Below, piece by piece: positions 3,427 to 7,072 of a stretch of DNA of 7,072 nucleotides. The stretch covers positions 1 through 7,072 of the forward strand of contig URCT01000120.1 in assembly GCA_900546385.1 (NCBI GenBank), written 5' to 3'. This DNA is from an uncultured Eubacteriales bacterium. GTDB lineage: Bacteria > Bacillota > Clostridia > Oscillospirales > CAG-382. Each line of letters opens with the position of its first letter. Position 1 is the stretch's first letter. The notes beneath the pieces are model-generated. The model saw nothing but the letters and a program-made list of their open reading frames with translations, was not told the DNA's origin and ran no database searches. Made by a program: the position numbers and the translations under genes.

Positions 3427-5148
3427 TTAAATGGAATCGGTGTTAAACTGCTCGTTGTAGAGCGTGGCATATAGGCCGTTTTGAGCGAGGAGCGATTTGT
3501 GTGAACCGTGTTCGACGATGGTTCCGTCGGCAATGACGGCAATCTCATCGGCGTTTTTGATGGTGGAAAGCCGATGTGCCACAACAATGGTCGTGCGACC
3601 CTTGCACAATTCATCGAGCGATTTCTGAATGAGCATTTCGGTGGTGTTGTCGAGCGCACTGGTGGCTTCGTCCAAAATCAAAATCGGCGGATTCTTTAAG
3701 AACACGCGCGCAATGCTTAACCGCTGCTTCTGACCGCCGGAAAGCCGTACGCCGCGTTCACCGATCTGCGTGTCGTAGCCATGCTCCATCGAAAGAATGT
3801 ACTCGTGAATGTTGGCGCGTTTGGCGGCTTCGATCACCTCTTCGTCGGTGGCGTCCGTGCGTCCGTAAAGAATGTTTTCCTTGATGCTTGCGTTAAAGAG
3901 GTAAATGTCCTGTTGAACGATCCCGATGCTGCGGCGCAGACTGTCGAGCGTGACGGTGTTTATATCGATGTTGTCAATGAAAATATGCCCGGAGGTGATG
4001 TCATAAAAGTGCGGAATCAAATGGCAAATGGTCGTTTTGCCGCCGCCGGACGGCCCGACAAGCGCCAAGGTCTTTCCCGGAGCAATGTCAAAGCTGACAC
4101 CGCGCAATACGTCTTTGTTTTCACCGTAGCGGCAGAAAACGTTTTCAAAGCGGATATTGCCGCGAACCGCCCCGATGTCACGCGCATCCGGCGCATCCGC
4201 TTCGGGCGTTGTATCCATGATTTCGAGAAAACGCTCAAAACCGGCAACGCCGTCTTGGTATTGCTGTAAAAAATTGATCATGGTCGTAACAGGCGTCAAA
4301 AACAGATTTAACGAAACAATAAAGGCGGAATAATCGCCGAAATTGATGGATCCGTTGTATAAAAACAGACCGCCGGCAATGAGCACGGTGACGTTGAAAA
4401 AGCTGGATAAAAAGGAAGTCGTCGAGAGGAATTCGCCCATAGCCTTGTAGGCAAGCGTGCGCGCTTCGACAAATTCTTTGTTGTTGAGAGCAAATTTTTC
4501 TTTTTCGCGTGCGGAATTGGTAAAAGCTTTGGTGACACGAATGCCGGAAATGCTGCTTTCAAGCGCCGCATTGACCGAGGCAATGGCCTTGTTGCTTGCT
4601 TGAAAGGCGCGACGCATCCGCAGCCGCAGCCGAAAGGCCACAAGCACCAGTAGCGGCACGCACAGGAAAACGATTAACGTCAGATACAGATTGATCGTGG
4701 CGAGGTAGGCAAACGAGACCAAAACGGTAATGCCGGTAACAATCACATTTTCCGGCCCATGATGCGCCAGCTCACTGATGTTCATAAGGTCGTTGGTCAT
4801 GCGGCTCATGAGCTTGCCGGTTTCGTTGTCATCGAAGAAAGAGAAGGGAAGCGTTTGCAGCTTGGCAAATAAGTCTCTTCGCATATCTGCCTGTATGTAA
4901 ACACCCATCACGTGTCCTTTGTATTGCACAAAGCAGTCGAGCCGCTTTCGGATATAGTATAAGGCTAACAAAGCAACACCGGCGGCGATAATCAATTTGT
5001 ATTTTTGCTGTGGAATGAGGTCGTTCAGCATCTGACGCGTGATGATCGGATAAATCACACCGATGAGGGAGGCAATCAGCGCGGCTGTCATATCCATGAA
5101 AAACAGCTTTTTGTGCGGTTTATAATAAGGAATGAATCGTTTGAGCAT
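3427..5148 (-). CDS. ABC exporter half-transporter (membrane domain fused to ATPase)
   Basis: This is a 573-residue half-size exporter that would work as a dimer in the cytoplasmic membrane, using ATP to move a substrate outward. Residues 1-300 are the type-1 exporter membrane domain with about six hydrophobic segments (for example near 16-36, 53-66, 133-150, 156-172, 246-264 and 272-292) and the usual FFD at 104-106 before the first coupling region. Residues 330-573 are the ATPase domain with Walker A GPSGGGKT (365-372), Q-loop Q412/Q413, signature LSGGQ (469-473), Walker B ILILDEA (489-495, catalytic E494), D-loop SALD and switch H525. All catalytic residues are present, so a homodimer is possible; no partner half-gene is adjacent. 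The substrate cannot be read from the sequence. The start has AAAGGAG about 6 nt upstream. It has its own promoter and terminator. Confidence 0.95.
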   Translation of the reverse strand: MLKRFIPYYKPHKKLFFMDMTAALIASLIGVIYPIITRQMLNDLIPQQKYKLIIAAGVALLALYYIRKRLDCFVQYKGHVMGVYIQADMRRDLFAKLQTLPFSFFDDNETGKLMSRMTNDLMNISELAHHGPENVIVTGITVLVSFAYLATINLYLTLIVFLCVPLLVLVAFRLRLRMRRAFQASNKAIASVNAALESSISGIRVTKAFTNSAREKEKFALNNKEFVEARTLAYKAMGEFLSTTSFLSSFFNVTVLIAGGLFLYNGSINFGDYSAFIVSLNLFLTPVTTMINFLQQYQDGVAGFERFLEIMDTTPEADAPDARDIGAVRGNIRFENVFCRYGENKDVLRGVSFDIAPGKTLALVGPSGGGKTTICHLIPHFYDITSGHIFIDNIDINTVTLDSLRRSIGIVQQDIYLFNASIKENILYGRTDATDEEVIEAAKRANIHEYILSMEHGYDTQIGERGVRLSGGQKQRLSIARVFLKNPPILILDEATSALDNTTEMLIQKSLDELCKGRTTIVVAHRLSTIKNADEIAVIADGTIVEHGSHKSLLAQNGLYATLYNEQFNTDSI

Positions 5149-5178
5149 GGGACGCTCCTTTCAAATTGTCATAAACCT

Positions 5179-5207
5179 ATTATAACGCATTCTTTCGGAA
5201 AAAGCAA
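5179..5207 (-). promoter_or_regulatory. Sigma-A promoter of the ABC exporter, TTGCTT-N17-TATAAT
   Basis: On the minus strand TTGCTT (5207-5202) and a perfect TATAAT (5184-5179) are separated by 17 bp. Transcription should begin near 5172, leaving a leader of about 24 nt that contains the ribosome binding site AAAGGAG. It lies between the ptsI terminator and the ABC gene, so the two are separate units. Confidence 0.8.
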
Positions 5208-5228
5208 GTTGTTTGCCGCGGTTTGACG

Positions 5229-5263
5229 AAAAAAGCCGAACAGCTTTTGCTGTCCGACTTTTT
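5229..5263 (-). terminator. Intrinsic terminator of the ptsHI operon
   Basis: AGCCGAACAGC (5234-5244) and GCTGTCCGACT (5249-5259) form an 11-bp stem with a TTTT loop, flanked by an A-run (5229-5234) and a T-run (5259-5263) that extend the pairing. On the minus strand the stem ends in TTTTTT, 28 bp after the ptsI stop. The flanks would also allow termination on the plus strand. Confidence 0.92.
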
Positions 5264-5291
5264 GTACAGAGACGTTATGTGATTGAAAATT

Positions 5292-6995
5292 TCATTTCTT
5301 TGCCGCTTCGAGTGCTTCGCGAATCTCGCTTTCGGTTTCGAGCGCAGCAATTTTTTCGGCAAGAGCATTGGCATCGTTCTTTGTCCAAAGCGACAGCGTT
5401 CGCTTAACGGACGGAAGCGAGGAAGGATTCACGCTGAATTCGTCCAGCCCATAGGCGATAAGCAGAGGGATCAAACGCTCATCTGCCGCCGCCTCACCGC
5501 ACATACCGACCGGAATGTGCGCGTTGTTTGCCGCACGGATGATATGCGCTATCGAGCGAAGCACCGCCGGAGAGAAAACGGAATACAGATAAGAAACGTC
5601 CGGATTGCCGCGGTCAACCGTTAAGGTATACTGCGTTAAGTCGTTGGTGCCGATGCTGAAAAAGTCAGCGTGTTTGGCAAGTATATCCGCGCAGAGCGAC
5701 GCCGCCGGTGTTTCGACCATAATGCCGAGCTTTATGTTTTCTGCGTAAGAAATGCCGCTTTCGGCAAGCTCCGCGGCACATTTGTCAAGCAGCTTGCGCG
5801 TTTCTTTGATTTCATCCACGTTTGTCACAAGCGGCAGCATAATGCGGATATCGCCGTACACACCGGCACGCAACAGCGCGCGTAACTGCGTTTTGAATAA
5901 ATCCGTATGTGCAAGGCAAAAGCGGATCGCGCGGAAGCCCAAAAACGGGTTATCCTCTTTCTTTAAGCCGAGGTAGGGGATATCCTTGTCGCCGCCGACA
6001 TCGAGCGTGCGCACGATGAGCGGCTTGCCTTTTAAGATTAACGCGGCTTTCTTGTAGGCCTCGAACTGTTCGTCCTCCGTCGGCGCGTGCTCTCGATCCA
6101 TAAAGAGGAACTCCGTGCGGAACAAACCAACGCCGTCGCCGCCGTTTTGCATGACCGCCGCAGCGTCCTCCGGCTTTCCGATGTTTCCGGCGGCTTCCAA
6201 ACGAAGGCCGTCGGCTGTTTCGGCTTTTTTTTCGATGAAGGCTGCAAGCGCACGTTTTTTTTCGGCATAGGCAGCTTGCAGGGCTTTTGCGTGTGCGATG
6301 TCGTCGTCGGTCGGCGCAAGGGTCACACAGCCGGTTTCGGCGTCCACAATGACGAAATCGCCGGATTTTAGCGTTTCGGTTAACTGCGGAATGCCGAGTA
6401 TGGCCGGAATGCCCATGGCACGCGCCAAAATCGCCGAATGTGAAGTCATGCCGCCGGTTTCGGTGATGATGGCGGAAACGTGTTCTCTGTCAAGTCCGGC
6501 TGCGACCGACGGAACAAGGTCGTAGGCACAGATGACCGTGTCCGGCGCAAGCTCCGAAAGAGAGGGCGTTTCCCGGCCAAGCAGAATCGAAAGCAAGTCG
6601 TTTTTGATATCGTTGACATCGGACGCACGCTGCTTTGTCAGTTCGTCGTCGGCTTGAGAGAAAATCATGGCAAACATATCGCAGATCTGCGACACGGCAC
6701 TCTCCGCGCACATACCGGTGTCTGTCAATTTTTCGATCTCGCCCTGCATATACGGGTCTTGAATCATCAAAATGTGTCCCAAAACAATCTCAGCTTCTTT
6801 TTCGCCGACCGTTTTGCGGAGCTTTTCGGCACTGGCATTGGTTTTTTCGGTAAACTTTTCGAGTGCCGCATGGAAACGGGCTTTTTCCGAAGCCGGTTCA
6901 CAGCCGGTCTTTGGTTCAAATGAAAGGTCGCTTCCGCCAAGCTTCAGAACCTTTCCGATTCCGTATCCGCCGGATACACCGATTCCTTGTAACAT
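5292..6995 (-). CDS. ptsI: Phosphoenolpyruvate-protein phosphotransferase (PTS enzyme I)
   Basis: Enzyme I takes the phosphate of phosphoenolpyruvate and passes it to HPr, the first step of sugar uptake by the phosphotransferase system, in the cytoplasm. The protein has 567 residues, within the usual 560-580. Residues 1-230 are the N-terminal and swivelling domains; the phosphorylated histidine is H186 in GGMTSHSAILAR. The PEP-binding barrel follows with GVGLFRTEFLFMDRE (288-302), RTLDVGGDKD (329-338), GIMVETPAA (424-432), DFFSIGTNDLTQYTL (444-458) and the acid/base C499 in GMCGE. All key residues are intact. The start at 6995 has AAAGGAGGAG upstream at a normal distance. Only 20 bp separate it from the end of ptsH, so the two form the standard ptsHI operon, ended by the terminator at 5229-5263. 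Confidence 0.98.
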   Translation of the reverse strand: MLQGIGVSGGYGIGKVLKLGGSDLSFEPKTGCEPASEKARFHAALEKFTEKTNASAEKLRKTVGEKEAEIVLGHILMIQDPYMQGEIEKLTDTGMCAESAVSQICDMFAMIFSQADDELTKQRASDVNDIKNDLLSILLGRETPSLSELAPDTVICAYDLVPSVAAGLDREHVSAIITETGGMTSHSAILARAMGIPAILGIPQLTETLKSGDFVIVDAETGCVTLAPTDDDIAHAKALQAAYAEKKRALAAFIEKKAETADGLRLEAAGNIGKPEDAAAVMQNGGDGVGLFRTEFLFMDREHAPTEDEQFEAYKKAALILKGKPLIVRTLDVGGDKDIPYLGLKKEDNPFLGFRAIRFCLAHTDLFKTQLRALLRAGVYGDIRIMLPLVTNVDEIKETRKLLDKCAAELAESGISYAENIKLGIMVETPAASLCADILAKHADFFSIGTNDLTQYTLTVDRGNPDVSYLYSVFSPAVLRSIAHIIRAANNAHIPVGMCGEAAADERLIPLLIAYGLDEFSVNPSSLPSVKRTLSLWTKNDANALAEKIAALETESEIREALEAAKK

Positions 6996-7015
6996 GACGC
7001 TCCTCCTTTGCTGTT

Positions 7016-7072
7016 TTATTCGCCGAAACCGCTTTCCACAAGCGCGACGGCGCTGTCAAGAGCGGCCTTTTC
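7016..7072 (-). CDS. ptsH: HPr phosphocarrier protein, last 18 codons only
   Basis: The rest of the gene lies beyond the right edge. The visible end reads EKAALDSAVALVESGFGE and then stops, which matches the C-terminal helix of HPr proteins of Firmicutes (typically ...LVESGFGE). HPr carries phosphate on a histidine from enzyme I to the sugar-specific enzymes II and, in Firmicutes, is also a regulator through a serine phosphorylation; neither residue is in view. Its place just upstream of ptsI in the same direction supports the call strongly. Confidence 0.9.
   Translation of the reverse strand, partial: EKAALDSAVALVESGFGE

Noticed and set aside
3225..3659. Long minus-strand frame extending cotJA upstream to 3659
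   Set aside because: It is antisense-frame shadow of the ABC exporter end and crosses that gene's terminator. Only the last 66 codons, after a good ribosome binding site, match CotJA.

Overview
The window looks like the chromosome of an endospore-forming, low-to-moderate GC member of the Firmicutes, most likely a Clostridia lineage. The evidence is a cotJABC spore-coat operon, a ptsH-ptsI phosphotransferase operon, an AgrA/LytR-type response regulator, strong AAGGAGG-type ribosome binding sites and sigma-A promoters of ordinary Firmicutes form. I cannot name a species.

The right half (about 3225-7072, all on the minus strand) is ordinary core genome. From the right edge leftward it holds the last 18 codons of ptsH (HPr), ptsI (enzyme I), a strong intrinsic terminator, a sigma-A promoter, a half-size ABC exporter and its terminator. 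Next comes the cotJA-cotJB-cotJC operon, tightly packed with overlapping genes.

The main result is at about 2577. The cotJC reading frame is normal for its first 63 residues and then breaks off inside the conserved family core. The sequence on the other side of the break ends, only 22 bp away, with a large serine recombinase that faces the break. This is the layout of a sporulation gene split by a recombinase-borne element, as in the sigK skin elements of Bacillus subtilis and Clostridioides difficile. An imperfect inverted repeat centred on the break is a candidate hybrid attachment site. The other half of cotJC is not in this window, so the element appears to continue beyond the left edge.

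Inside the presumed element, from left to right, are the 3' part of a LytTR-family response regulator, a pair of 9-bp direct repeats with LytTR-site spacing, and a good sigma-A promoter (TTGAAA-N17-TATACT). These are followed by about 350 nt with no convincing protein but with many nested complementary segments, GAAA-capped hairpins and a strong intrinsic terminator. It could be a free-standing structured RNA or an attenuated leader. Next are a 56-codon GTG-start gene with an excellent ribosome binding site, a hairpin just before the next start, and the recombinase, whose ATG overlaps the small gene's stop codon. A plausible reading is an element whose recombinase and small partner protein are under layered control and which may restore cotJC on excision. 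Excision, regulation and the RNA's function are inference; the break in cotJC, the gene overlap, the promoter and the terminators are directly visible.
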